Source: Corallococcus sp. EGB | GTDB lineage: Bacteria; Myxococcota; Myxococcia; Myxococcales; Myxococcaceae | DNA: 64,000 bases | Direction of reading: 5' to 3' | NCBI RefSeq assembly: GCF_019968905.1 | Contig: NZ_CP079946.1 | Coordinates: 6,731,356-6,795,355 of the forward strand | Notes under the pieces: model-generated | Told to the model about the DNA's origin: nothing | The model's input: only the letters and a program-made list of their open reading frames with translations | The model's database searches: none | In this document: positions 24,459-32,824 of the stretch, in pieces | Numbering within the stretch: position 1 is the stretch's first letter | Layout of the letters: every line of letters starts with the position of its first letter | Translations under genes and position numbers: made by a program

Positions 24459-27400
24459 GTGTCCCAGACCCCAGCAGGTACGGAGATCGCAATCGTCGGC
24501 ATGGCCGGACGCTTCCCGGGAGCCCGCTCCCTGGAGGAGTTCTGGCGCAACGTGTGCGACGGCGTGGAGTCCATCGAGCCCCTCACGGACGAGGAGGCGC
24601 TCAAGGCGGGGGTGGCCCCCGCGGCGCTGGCGGACCCCCGGTTCATCAAGGTGGCCTCCCGGCTGGAGGACGTCGCCGGCTTCGACGCGGCCTTCTTCGG
24701 CTACACGCCGCGCGAGGCGGAGCTGATGGACCCGCAGCACCGCCTCTTCCTGGAGTGCGCGCTGGAGGCCCTGGAGGACTCCGGTCACGCGTCCCCGCCG
24801 GAGGACCTGCTGGTGGGCGTCTTCGGCGGCCAGGCCCTGAGCACCTACCTGGTGCTGAACCTGCTGGGCAACTCGGAGCTGATGCGCACGGCGGATCCGC
24901 TCCAGCTCAACCTGGGCAACGCGGGCAGCTTCCTCACCACGCGCGCCTCCTACAAGCTGGACCTGAAGGGCCCCAGCTTCAACGTGGAGAGCGCCTGTTC
25001 CACCTCGCTCGTCGCGGTGCACGTCGCGTGTCAGAGCCTGCTCAACCACGAATGCGACGTGGCGCTGGCGGGCGGCGTGTCCATCAACCTGGGCATCCAG
25101 GGCGGCTACCGCTACGTCGAGGGCGGCATCCTCTCCCCGGACGGGCACTGCCGGCCCTTCGACGCGCACGCGCGCGGCATCGTCTTCGGCAGCGGCGCGG
25201 GCGTGGTGGCGTTGCAGCGGCTGGAGGACGCGCTGGCGAGCGGCAGCCCCATCCACGCCATCATCCGCGGCTCCGCGGTGAACAACGACGGCGGCGCGCG
25301 CGTGGGCTACACCGCCCCGGGCGTGGAGGGCCAGGCGTCCGTCATCTCCGAGGCCCTGGGCAACGCGGGCGTGTCCGCGGGCAGCATCGGCTATGTGGAG
25401 GCGCACGGCACGGGCACGCCGCTGGGCGACCCCATCGAGGTCCAGGCGCTCACGCGCGCCTTCGGTGACGAGGCCGTGGGGCCGCGCACCTGCGCGCTGG
25501 GCTCGCTCAAGGCGAACGTGGGCCACCTGGACGCGGCCGCGGGCATCGCGGGGCTCATCAAGGCGGCGCTCGCGCTCAAGCACCGCAAGCTGCCGCCCAG
25601 CCTGAACTGCGACACGCCCAACCCCAACATCCCCTGGGAGAAGAGCCCCTTCTACGTCAACACCGCGCTGCGCGAGTGGAAGGCCTCCCCCCACGGCCCC
25701 CGCCGCGCGGGCGTGAGCAGCTTCGGCATGGGCGGCACCAACGCCCATGTCATCCTGGAGGAGCCCCCCGCGCGCGCCCCCCGGCCCGCGGCGGCGGAGG
25801 CGCCGGAGGTGCTGGTGCTGTCGGCGCGCACGGCCACCGCGCTCGCGGCGCAGACGGAGCGGCTCTCGGAGCACCTGCGCGCCCACCCCCACCTCGCGCT
25901 GGCGGACGTGGCCCACACGCTCCAGGTGGGCCGGCGCCGCCACGCCCACCGCCGGACGGTGGTGTGTCAGGGCCGCGAGGACGCGCTGGCCGCGCTGGGC
26001 GACCCGTCGCGCCTGCTCACGGAGTTCGAGGAGCGCTCGCGGCGCGGCGTGGTCTTCATGTTCCCCGGCCAGGGCTCGCAGCACGTGGGCATGGGCCGGG
26101 GCCTGTACGGCGGCGAGCGCGCCTTCCGCGCGGAGGTGGACGCCTGCGCGACGAAGCTGGCGCCCCACCTGGGCCTGGACCTGCGCACGGTCCTCTACCC
26201 GGCCGCCAGGGATGAGGAGGCCGCCGCCGCCCAGCTGCGGCAGACGCGCCTGGCCCAGCCCGCGCTGTTCACCATCGAGTACGCGCTGGCGAAGCTGTGG
26301 ATGTCCTGGGGCATCCAGCCGGAGGCGATGGTGGGCCACAGCATTGGCGAGTACGTGGCCGCGTGCCTCGCGGGCGTGTTCAGCCTGGACGACGCGCTGG
26401 CCCTGGTGGCCGCGCGCGGTCAGCTCATGCAGGAGCTGCCGCCGGGCGCCATGCTCTCCGTCGCGCTGGCCGAGGAGGAGCTGGCCCCCCTGCTGGACGC
26501 GCGGCTGTCGGTAGCGGCGGTGAACGCGCCGGGCCTGACGGTGGTCGCGGGGCCGGTGGACGCGGTGGAGGGGCTGAAGGGCCGGCTCCAGGCGCGCGGC
26601 GTCGCGCACCGGCCGCTGCACACCTCCCACGCGTTCCACTCGCAGCTGATGGACCCCATCCTCGCGCCCTTCACCGAGCGGGTGCGCCGGGTGAGGCTGT
26701 CGGCGCCGCGCATCCCGTACCTGTCCAACGTCACCGGCACCTGGGTCACGGCCCAGGAGGCGACGAACCCCACCGCGTGGGCGAACCACCTGCGCCAGCC
26801 GGTGCGCTTCGCGGCGGGGCTCCAGACGCTGGGCGCGAGCCCCGTGCTGCTGGAGGTCGGCCCCGGCCGGACGCTCGCCACCTTCGCGTCGCGGCACACC
26901 GGCCTGCGCGTCCCCGCCACCACCGTGACGTCCCTGCCCCACCCGGAGGAGAAGACGCCGGACGCGCTCGTCGCGCGCGCCGCGCTGGGGCGGCTGTGGA
27001 TGGCGGGCGTGGACGTGGACTGGGCCGCCGTGCACGCGGGCGCGCCCCGCCAGCGCGTGTCCCTGCCCACCTACCCCTTCGAGCGAAAGCGCTACTGGGT
27101 GTCGCCGGACGGCCCGCGCACGCACGCGGCCGCGCACGCGCCCGAGGAGGCGCGGGCGTCCGAGGCCCCCGAGGCCGCCCCGGACCCGGGCCACACGCGC
27201 CCCGCGCTGCGCACGGAGTTCGTGGCGCCCTCCACCGAGGACGAGCGGGCCCTGGCGCGCGTCTGGGAGGAGGTGCTGGGCGTGCGGCCGGTGGGCGTCC
27301 ACGACGACTTCTTCGCGCTGGGCGGGCACTCGCTGCTGGCCACCACGCTGGTGGGCCGGCTGCGGGACACCTTCGGCGCGGCCCTGCCGCTGCAAGCGCT

Positions 27401-27548
27401 GTTCGAGGCCCCCACCATCCACCGGCTCGCGGCCCTCGTCGAACGGCAGCGGGTCCACCCCGGGCACAGCGACCCGGAGGTGGCCGCGCTGCTGCGAGTG
27501 CTGGAGGAGCTGACCACCCGGAAGGAAGCGGCGCCCCGCACGCCGTAG
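24459..27548 (+). CDS. Type I PKS module: KS-AT-ACP, no reduction
   Basis: 1029 residues from the GTG at 24459, with AAGGA 11 nt upstream and only 24 nt after the previous stop. KS (about 8-430) has Cys180 (ACSTSL), HGTGTPLGDP and NVGHLDA, all intact. AT (about 530-850) has GHSIG, Ser628, and SHAFHSQ, the malonyl-CoA pattern. After a Pro/Ala/Glu linker the ACP carries GGHSL, Ser958. No KR, DH, ER or thioesterase is present, so it should add an unreduced malonyl unit and hand a 3,5-dioxo chain to an off-loading step encoded elsewhere or occurring spontaneously. It is the last assembly-line protein in gene order. Confidence 0.95.
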   Translation: MSQTPAGTEIAIVGMAGRFPGARSLEEFWRNVCDGVESIEPLTDEEALKAGVAPAALADPRFIKVASRLEDVAGFDAAFFGYTPREAELMDPQHRLFLECALEALEDSGHASPPEDLLVGVFGGQALSTYLVLNLLGNSELMRTADPLQLNLGNAGSFLTTRASYKLDLKGPSFNVESACSTSLVAVHVACQSLLNHECDVALAGGVSINLGIQGGYRYVEGGILSPDGHCRPFDAHARGIVFGSGAGVVALQRLEDALASGSPIHAIIRGSAVNNDGGARVGYTAPGVEGQASVISEALGNAGVSAGSIGYVEAHGTGTPLGDPIEVQALTRAFGDEAVGPRTCALGSLKANVGHLDAAAGIAGLIKAALALKHRKLPPSLNCDTPNPNIPWEKSPFYVNTALREWKASPHGPRRAGVSSFGMGGTNAHVILEEPPARAPRPAAAEAPEVLVLSARTATALAAQTERLSEHLRAHPHLALADVAHTLQVGRRRHAHRRTVVCQGREDALAALGDPSRLLTEFEERSRRGVVFMFPGQGSQHVGMGRGLYGGERAFRAEVDACATKLAPHLGLDLRTVLYPAARDEEAAAAQLRQTRLAQPALFTIEYALAKLWMSWGIQPEAMVGHSIGEYVAACLAGVFSLDDALALVAARGQLMQELPPGAMLSVALAEEELAPLLDARLSVAAVNAPGLTVVAGPVDAVEGLKGRLQARGVAHRPLHTSHAFHSQLMDPILAPFTERVRRVRLSAPRIPYLSNVTGTWVTAQEATNPTAWANHLRQPVRFAAGLQTLGASPVLLEVGPGRTLATFASRHTGLRVPATTVTSLPHPEEKTPDALVARAALGRLWMAGVDVDWAAVHAGAPRQRVSLPTYPFERKRYWVSPDGPRTHAAAHAPEEARASEAPEAAPDPGHTRPALRTEFVAPSTEDERALARVWEEVLGVRPVGVHDDFFALGGHSLLATTLVGRLRDTFGAALPLQALFEAPTIHRLAALVERQRVHPGHSDPEVAALLRVLEELTTRKEAAPRTP

Positions 27549-27567
27549 AGAGCGAGAGACGACACAC

Positions 27568-28869
27568 ATGGCTCCTCCCAACTCCCCGCCCATCCGGGCG
27601 CTCATCCTGGCCATGGAGTACACGCCCAACATCGCCGGCGGCGTGGGCACGTACGTGTACGAGCTGGCGCGCGGCCTGGTGCAGGAAGGCTGCGAGGTCG
27701 AGGTCGTCGCGTACACGCCGGGCGAGCCCGCGGTGCTGCGCGAGCCCCGGCTCACGGTGCACCTGGTGCCGCCCAGCCGCGAGAGCCTGTCCCAGGCGGC
27801 GAAGCTGTCGCTCGTGGGCGGCCTCCGCCTCTTCAACGAGGACCTGCTGCGCGCCGCGCGCGAGCGCCTGCGCGAGGCGAAGCCGGACATCATCCACTTC
27901 CACCAGTGGCACACGCACCGCGCCGCGCGGGCGCTGGGCCAGGAGGCCGGCGTGCCCGTGCTGGGCACCAGCCACTACATCTCCGAGCCCGCCGAGCGCT
28001 GGTGGGGCCAGACGCCCGACCCCGAAATCCTGGAGGAGGAGCGGAGCCTCTACGACGGCTCCAACCCCATCATCTCCGTGAGCGCGTCCATGAGCCGGCT
28101 CATCCAGGAGACGTACGGCCTGTCCCCGGCGCTGCTGCACACCATCCACTGCGCCATGGACGCCGAGCCCTTCCGCAAGCCATCCCACTCGCCGGACGAC
28201 TACGCGCGGCTGCGCGCCACCGTGGCCACGCCCCAGGACCCCATCGTCCTCTACACGGGCCGGCTCCATCAGATGAAGGGCATCAGCGCCATCTTCGGCG
28301 CGGCGGAGCGGGTGCTGGCGAAGCGGCCGCAGGTGCGGTTCCTGCTCACGGGCGGCACCGACTCGCGCGAGTCCACGAAGATGGTGCAGGAGCTGTCCCA
28401 GCGCTACGCGCCGCTGCTCCACCGCATCAAGCTCTTGGGCAAGCTGCCGCGCGAGCACCTGGGCCTGCTCCACCGCATCGCGGACATCGCGGTGGTGCCC
28501 TCGCTGTACGAGCCCTTCGGCTACACCGTCATCGAGGCCATGGCCTCGGGCCTGCCGCTCGTCGTCACGGACTCCGGAGGCCCCGCGGAGATCGTCGTGC
28601 CCGGAGAGACGGGCCTCATCGTCCCCGTGAAGCCGGGCGCGCCGGGCGGCCCCCGCGAGGTGGACGTGGACGCGTTCGCGGACGCGCTGCTGGAGCTGCT
28701 GGCGGACCCCGCCCGGGCCCGCCGCATGGGGGAGACGGGACAGCGCCGCGTCGTGGAGGTGTTCAACCTTCCGCGCATGGTCGCCGCGAACCTCGCCGTG
28801 TATCACCAGGTGCTGCGCGCCCCCGCGAGGCCCGCGCCCCACGCCGTCGCGCACGAGGCCCGGTCATGA
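27568..28869 (+). CDS. Glycosyltransferase family 4
   Basis: 433 residues, GT-B fold retaining glycosyltransferase. N-terminal acceptor domain begins with MEYTPNIAGGVGTYVYELARGL, the family Gly-rich loop; the C-terminal donor domain has YTGRLHQMKGI and SLYEPFGYTVIEAMASGLPLV, with the E-x7-E pair that binds nucleotide sugar. It overlaps the thioesterase gene by ATGA, tying it to the cluster, and so probably attaches a sugar to the lipid-glycine-polyketide product. Donor sugar unknown. A GAGAG ribosome site lies about 10 nt upstream. Confidence 0.92.
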   Translation: MAPPNSPPIRALILAMEYTPNIAGGVGTYVYELARGLVQEGCEVEVVAYTPGEPAVLREPRLTVHLVPPSRESLSQAAKLSLVGGLRLFNEDLLRAARERLREAKPDIIHFHQWHTHRAARALGQEAGVPVLGTSHYISEPAERWWGQTPDPEILEEERSLYDGSNPIISVSASMSRLIQETYGLSPALLHTIHCAMDAEPFRKPSHSPDDYARLRATVATPQDPIVLYTGRLHQMKGISAIFGAAERVLAKRPQVRFLLTGGTDSRESTKMVQELSQRYAPLLHRIKLLGKLPREHLGLLHRIADIAVVPSLYEPFGYTVIEAMASGLPLVVTDSGGPAEIVVPGETGLIVPVKPGAPGGPREVDVDAFADALLELLADPARARRMGETGQRRVVEVFNLPRMVAANLAVYHQVLRAPARPAPHAVAHEARS

Positions 28870-29654
28870 GCACGACGGCGCCCTCCCGGGGCCTGGCCTT
28901 CCACGAGCCCCCGCCGTCCGCGTGGGCGCGGCTGTTCTGCCTGCCACACGCGGGCGGCAGCGCCTCGCTCTTCCGCGCCTGGCAGAAGGAGCTGGGACCG
29001 GACATCGAGGTCTGTCCCGTGCAGCTGCCCGGCCGGGAGAACCGGCTGCGCGAGCCGCCGCTGCGCGAGCTGCCCCGGATGATGGACTTGCTGGTGGACG
29101 TCGTCTCCGCGCTCCCGGACAAGCCCTTCGCCCTCTTCGGGCACAGCATGGGCGCCCTGCTCGCCTATGAGCTGGCGCGCGCGCTGCGCGAGCGGGGGCT
29201 ACCCGCGCCGCTGCACCTCTTCGTCGCCAGCTACCGCGCGCCCCAGACGCTCGCGACGGCGCCGGCCACGCCGTCCACCCACGACATCGACGTGGCCGAG
29301 GCCCGGCGCCTGGGCGCGGCGCTGTCGCTGTCCGGGGAGATGGCGGAGGAGATGCTTGCGCTGATGCGCGGCACCCTGCTGGCGGACACCGCCCTGTGCG
29401 AGTCCTACCGCTTCCAGCCGGGGCCGCCGCTGACGTGTCCCGTGTCCGCCTTCCGGGGCATCGACGACTACGTCCCCGAGGACGCCACGGAGGCGTGGCG
29501 CGAGCTGAGCACCGGCCGCTTCGCCACCCAGACCTTCCTGGGCGACCACTTCTTCCTGCGAAACACCCCGCGCGGGCTCATCCAGAACCTGCGCCGGAGC
29601 CTCGTGAAACGTCCCGCATCCCCTCATCCGCAAGCCCAGGAGCCACACCGATGA
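28866..29654 (+). CDS. Type II thioesterase
   Basis: 262 residues, alpha/beta-hydrolase of the NRPS/PKS editing thioesterase family. Seen: LFCLPHAGGSASLFRAW, PVQLPGRENR, GHSMG with nucleophile Ser94, and a late GDHFFL with the catalytic His. Such enzymes hydrolyse stalled or misloaded acyl groups from carrier proteins; here it could also release the final chain, since none of the three synthases ends in a thioesterase. The ATG overlaps the glycosyltransferase stop (ATGA) and its own stop overlaps the next start. Confidence 0.95.
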   Translation: MSTTAPSRGLAFHEPPPSAWARLFCLPHAGGSASLFRAWQKELGPDIEVCPVQLPGRENRLREPPLRELPRMMDLLVDVVSALPDKPFALFGHSMGALLAYELARALRERGLPAPLHLFVASYRAPQTLATAPATPSTHDIDVAEARRLGAALSLSGEMAEEMLALMRGTLLADTALCESYRFQPGPPLTCPVSAFRGIDDYVPEDATEAWRELSTGRFATQTFLGDHFFLRNTPRGLIQNLRRSLVKRPASPHPQAQEPHR

Positions 29655-29983
29655 AGTACCTCGTCTACGTCAAGGACCGTCCCTCCGGCGTCCAGCCCCC
29701 GGACCCCGTCGCGCTCAACCGCGCCGTGCGCGCGTGGGTGGAGGCGCGGCTCATGGACCGCACCATGGACTGCGCCTACTACGTCCTGCCCAAGATGGGG
29801 CTGTGCATCATCAACGCGGACTCGCACGAGGCCCTGCTGTCGCTGCTGCGCGCGTGGCCGTCGTTCGCGTACCAGGAGTTCGAGATCCACATGCTGGCGG
29901 ACGTGCGCCACGGCATCGACGACAACTTCGACCGGATGCAGCGCGACGCCACGAAGGGCGCTCCGGCCGCGGAGGCGTCATGA
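29651..29983 (+). CDS. Small cluster-embedded protein, 110 residues, unknown
   Basis: Starts at the ATG overlapping the thioesterase stop and ends in an ATGA overlap with the hydroxylase gene, so it is clearly part of the biosynthetic operon. The pattern of an opening beta strand (MKYLVYVKD), a helix, a Cys-containing strand (GLCIINADS), a second helix (HEALLSLLRAW) and a strand (YQEFEIHMLAD) fits a dimeric alpha+beta barrel such as the muconolactone-isomerase/YCII group, which includes small cyclases and monooxygenases. No named family is recognised. A cyclase or isomerase acting on the released diketo chain is a reasonable but untested idea. Confidence 0.8.
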   Translation: MKYLVYVKDRPSGVQPPDPVALNRAVRAWVEARLMDRTMDCAYYVLPKMGLCIINADSHEALLSLLRAWPSFAYQEFEIHMLADVRHGIDDNFDRMQRDATKGAPAAEAS

Positions 29984-30852
29984 GCACCGCGACGCCCCTC
30001 ACCGGCGACGCCGCGCGCTCGCCGGCGCGCAGGGCGCTGCCGGCCGACAACCGGCGGGCCTTCTTCGACGCGCTGGAAGCCGACGACCTGCCCGTCATCC
30101 TCACCGACGGCATGAAGGGCTGGCCCGCGGAGAAGCAGTGGACCTTCGACTGGTTCGCCCGGGAGCTGGGCGAGACGCGCGTCCCCGTGGAGTGGCTGCG
30201 CTACAGCCGCAAGGACGGGGGCGGCGTGGAGCGCGTGGGCCGGGTGCGCGAGCAGACGCTGCGCGAGTACGTCCAGACGGTGAAGGGCCCGGGCGCGAAG
30301 GACGCGGGCTACCTCATCGGCAACGACATGTTCCGCATCCTCCCCCAGCTGCGCGGCGACGTGCGCTTCCAGGACTACGACGTCCCGCACCGGCTCACCG
30401 AGCAGCTCTTCTTCATGGGCCCCAAGGGCTGCTTCACCCAGCTGCACCTGGACCGCGCCCACAACCTGCACGCGGTGATGGTGGGCCGCAAGCAGTGGCA
30501 GTTGTACTCGCCCCGGCGCGACAAGGACCTGAGGCCCACGAAGCTGGGCCACGTCTGGTCGGTGATGAGCGAGCACGACCTGGCGCCCGACGGCGGATTC
30601 CCGGAGCAGCTGCCCGGGGGCCAGCGGCCCGACTACGACTTCGTGCTGGAGGCCGGGGAGATCCTCTTCCTGCCGTACGGCTGGTGGCACCGCGTGCTCA
30701 CCGTGGAGGACGCCATCGCCACCAACTACTGGTGGTGGACCTGGTCCATGCTGGCGCGCATCGGGCCCCGGCTCATCCCGTCCATCACCTTGAGCGCGCT
30801 CAGCCGCATGCGCAAGCAGCGCGTGCTGGGCCGCGAGTTCAAGGAGCAGTGA
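29980..30852 (+). CDS. JmjC/cupin-8 2-oxoglutarate-Fe(II) hydroxylase
   Basis: 290 residues. The jelly-roll core has H156-x-D158 in TQLHLDRAHN, GRKQWQLYSP (the Lys/Arg-Trp strand typical of cupin-8 proteins), FLPYGWWHRV with H237 as third iron ligand, and ATNYWWW. Homologues hydroxylate side chains of proteins or small molecules with O2 and 2-oxoglutarate. Its ATG overlaps the preceding stop, so it is the last gene of the biosynthetic operon and likely tailors the product. It ends 19 nt before the stop of a convergent gene. Confidence 0.9.
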   Translation: MSTATPLTGDAARSPARRALPADNRRAFFDALEADDLPVILTDGMKGWPAEKQWTFDWFARELGETRVPVEWLRYSRKDGGGVERVGRVREQTLREYVQTVKGPGAKDAGYLIGNDMFRILPQLRGDVRFQDYDVPHRLTEQLFFMGPKGCFTQLHLDRAHNLHAVMVGRKQWQLYSPRRDKDLRPTKLGHVWSVMSEHDLAPDGGFPEQLPGGQRPDYDFVLEAGEILFLPYGWWHRVLTVEDAIATNYWWWTWSMLARIGPRLIPSITLSALSRMRKQRVLGREFKEQ

Positions 30853-30870
30853 GCCCGCCCTCCCGGAGCC

Positions 30871-32127
30871 TCAAGGCCCGGAATGAGGGACCACGTCCGC
30901 GGACGCCCCGCTCACCGGCGCGGGGCGTCCCCGCCGCCAGGCCTCGCGGGCCCAGACGAGCCCCACGCCCAGCACCATCGCGTTGCGCGCCAGGAGCAGC
31001 ACCGTGAAGGACGGCTGGAAGCCCGTGCGGTAGGTGCTGCCCGCGAAGAGGCCCCGGGTGATGGCGGCGGCCACGAGCAGCACGGCGGACGGCCCCACGG
31101 CGCCGGACAGCAGCGCGAGCGCGGCGGCCCCGGTGAGCCAGATGAGGTACTGCGGGCTCAGCACCGGGTTGAGGATGACGAAGGCCACGAGCGGCACCAG
31201 CGCCAGCCGGGCCACGTCCTCGATGAGCACCGGGGGCCTGCGCCACGCGGCGCGCACCGACACCGCCGCGGCCAGCAGCGAGCCCACGACCCACAGCTTC
31301 CGGGTGATGTCGCGCACGGCCTCCGCGGCCGCGCCGTGCAGCTCGTAGGCGGCGGGGGCATGGACCCACTGGACGTCGGCGAAGCCCAGCAGGTGCGCGG
31401 CCCAGAGCAGGCCCGCGGAGAAGGCCTCCACCTGCAGGCCCCGCTCGACGTGGAAGGACGCGAACCGCCACCACGGCCACACGAGGCTCAGCGGCAGGAG
31501 CGGCAGCACGCCCGCGACCAGGCCGGTGACCAGGGCCCGCGTGGGCTTCGCGCCCCGGCGCCAGCTCACGGCCAGGGCCAGCGGCACGAGCACGGCCGGG
31601 AACAGCTTGGTGACGGTGCCCACCGCGAGCGCCGCGCCCGCCCAGCCTTCGCGCCGGCGCATCAGGGCCACCAGCGCGCCCAGCGCGAGCGCGGCCGGAA
31701 TCAGGTCATAGCGCTTGAGGGCGTGAACACTCTGGATCCACCCGACGACGAAGTACGCCGCGAACGGCGCCCACGCGCGCCGGGCCGTGCCCCAGCGGCG
31801 CACGCCTTCCGACAGCAGCAGCCACTTGATGAACGCGTCGAAGAGCGTGAGCTCCAGGCCGAACGCGACGACGAAGCCGCGCACGTCGCCGCCCAACCAC
31901 GCCGCGGGAACGAACCACAGCATCGCGTAGGGCGGGTACTCGAAGCGGAAGTCGCGGTTGGGCACCGCGCCGTCCAGGAACGCGCGGGACGTCTGGAAGT
32001 ACAGCGGCAGGTCGCCTTCGCGGCTGGAGAAGGCCGCGTAGAGCACGAGCGGCACCACGCTCACGGCGAGCGCGACCCAGTGCCTGGGCATGAGCCGGTG
32101 CGAAGCGGACGGAGTCGAAGCGGACAC
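30871..32127 (-). CDS. Integral-membrane GT87-like (DUF2029) glycosyltransferase
   Basis: 418 residues with about ten hydrophobic segments. An early periplasmic-loop region has GDLPLYFQTSRAFLDGAVPNRDFRFEYPP, where Asp/Glu residues and the FEYPP element match polyprenol-phosphate-mannose-dependent mannosyltransferases of the GT-C fold. Later, LKRYDLIPAALAL and NPVLSPQYLIWL are also typical of GT87. It would transfer a sugar from a lipid carrier on the outer face of the inner membrane. Convergent with the biosynthetic operon, so not part of that transcript. Confidence 0.85.
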   Translation of the reverse strand: MSASTPSASHRLMPRHWVALAVSVVPLVLYAAFSSREGDLPLYFQTSRAFLDGAVPNRDFRFEYPPYAMLWFVPAAWLGGDVRGFVVAFGLELTLFDAFIKWLLLSEGVRRWGTARRAWAPFAAYFVVGWIQSVHALKRYDLIPAALALGALVALMRRREGWAGAALAVGTVTKLFPAVLVPLALAVSWRRGAKPTRALVTGLVAGVLPLLPLSLVWPWWRFASFHVERGLQVEAFSAGLLWAAHLLGFADVQWVHAPAAYELHGAAAEAVRDITRKLWVVGSLLAAAVSVRAAWRRPPVLIEDVARLALVPLVAFVILNPVLSPQYLIWLTGAAALALLSGAVGPSAVLLVAAAITRGLFAGSTYRTGFQPSFTVLLLARNAMVLGVGLVWAREAWRRGRPAPVSGASADVVPHSGP

Positions 32128-32257
32128 GAAGCGGGACTCTGCCCGGGTGGGCCGGGCGCTGTCGCCGGGGAAAGGCGTCCGTCCCCTCCCCTGCCCGGTG
32201 CGCGTCCGGGCGCATCACCGTGCGATGTGCGACCCGACCCGCTAGGTTCCGGCCGGG

Positions 32258-32824
32258 ATGTCCCGCGCCATGAAGCTCCACCGCCCCACGAAGGACGAGC
32301 TGTTCGCCGCCACCGGCCGCACCATGAAGGACCTGCTGGCCCCGGGCCTGCGCGTGCTCTTCTGCGGCATCAACCCCAGCCTCTACTCCGCGGTGGTGGG
32401 CGTGCACTTCGCGCGGCCGGGCAACCGCTTCTGGCCCTCGCTGCATGCGTCGGGCTTCACGCCGCGCCGCCTGGACCCGTCCGAACAGGAGGAGCTGCTG
32501 GCCCTGGGCCTGGGCATCACCAACGTGGTGGACCGGGCCACCGCGAGCGCGGACATGCTGGCCCCGGAGGAGTACGCGGGGGGCGCGAAGTCACTGGAGC
32601 GCAAGGTGAAGCGCTACCGCCCCAGGTACCTCGCGGTGCTGGGGCTGGGCGCGTACCGCACCGCCTTCGCGCGGCCGAAGGCGAGGTTCGGACCGCAGGA
32701 GCAGACGCTGGGTGGCACGCGGCTGTGGGTGCTGCCCAATCCCAGCGGGCTCAACGCCAGCTACCAGCTGCCGGACCTGGCGCGGCTGTACGGCGAGCTG
32801 CGCCGCGCGGCCGAAGCGCCCTGA
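32258..32824 (+). CDS. mug: Mismatch-specific uracil/thymine DNA glycosylase (Mug/TDG family)
   Basis: 188 residues, usual size for Mug. GINPSLYSAVVGVHFARPGNRFWP contains the family active-site segment (GINP, with the Asn that activates water) and LPNPSGLN is the DNA-intercalation/His-replacing loop. The enzyme removes U or ethenocytosine opposite G in double-stranded DNA. The next gene on the opposite strand begins its stop codon directly after this stop (32824/32825). Confidence 0.93.
   Translation: MSRAMKLHRPTKDELFAATGRTMKDLLAPGLRVLFCGINPSLYSAVVGVHFARPGNRFWPSLHASGFTPRRLDPSEQEELLALGLGITNVVDRATASADMLAPEEYAGGAKSLERKVKRYRPRYLAVLGLGAYRTAFARPKARFGPQEQTLGGTRLWVLPNPSGLNASYQLPDLARLYGELRRAAEAP

Larger units (their letters stand above)
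6790..30852. other. Predicted FAAL-NRPS-PKS biosynthetic gene cluster (extent approximate)
   Basis: Core: luciferase-like monooxygenase (12078), FAAL-ACP-C-A(MOx)-PCP (13276), KS-AT-KR-ACP (19842), KS-AT-ACP (24459), glycosyltransferase, type II thioesterase, unknown protein and JmjC hydroxylase (to 30852). The last four genes are joined by 4-nt ATGA overlaps, so co-transcription is firm there. The left arm (exporter, NTase-like, GST on the minus strand; ATP-grasp on the plus strand) is included because the exporter belongs to a peptide-natural-product family and lies directly alongside. The right boundary is set by the convergent GT87-like gene. The left boundary is uncertain. Confidence 0.85.

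Noticed and set aside
19773-27968. Minus-strand open frame of about 2700 codons opposite the PKS genes
   Set aside because: Antisense to coherent KS/AT/KR/ACP domains; its translation is Arg/Ala/Gly/His-rich with no motifs. It is a by-product of extreme third-position GC.
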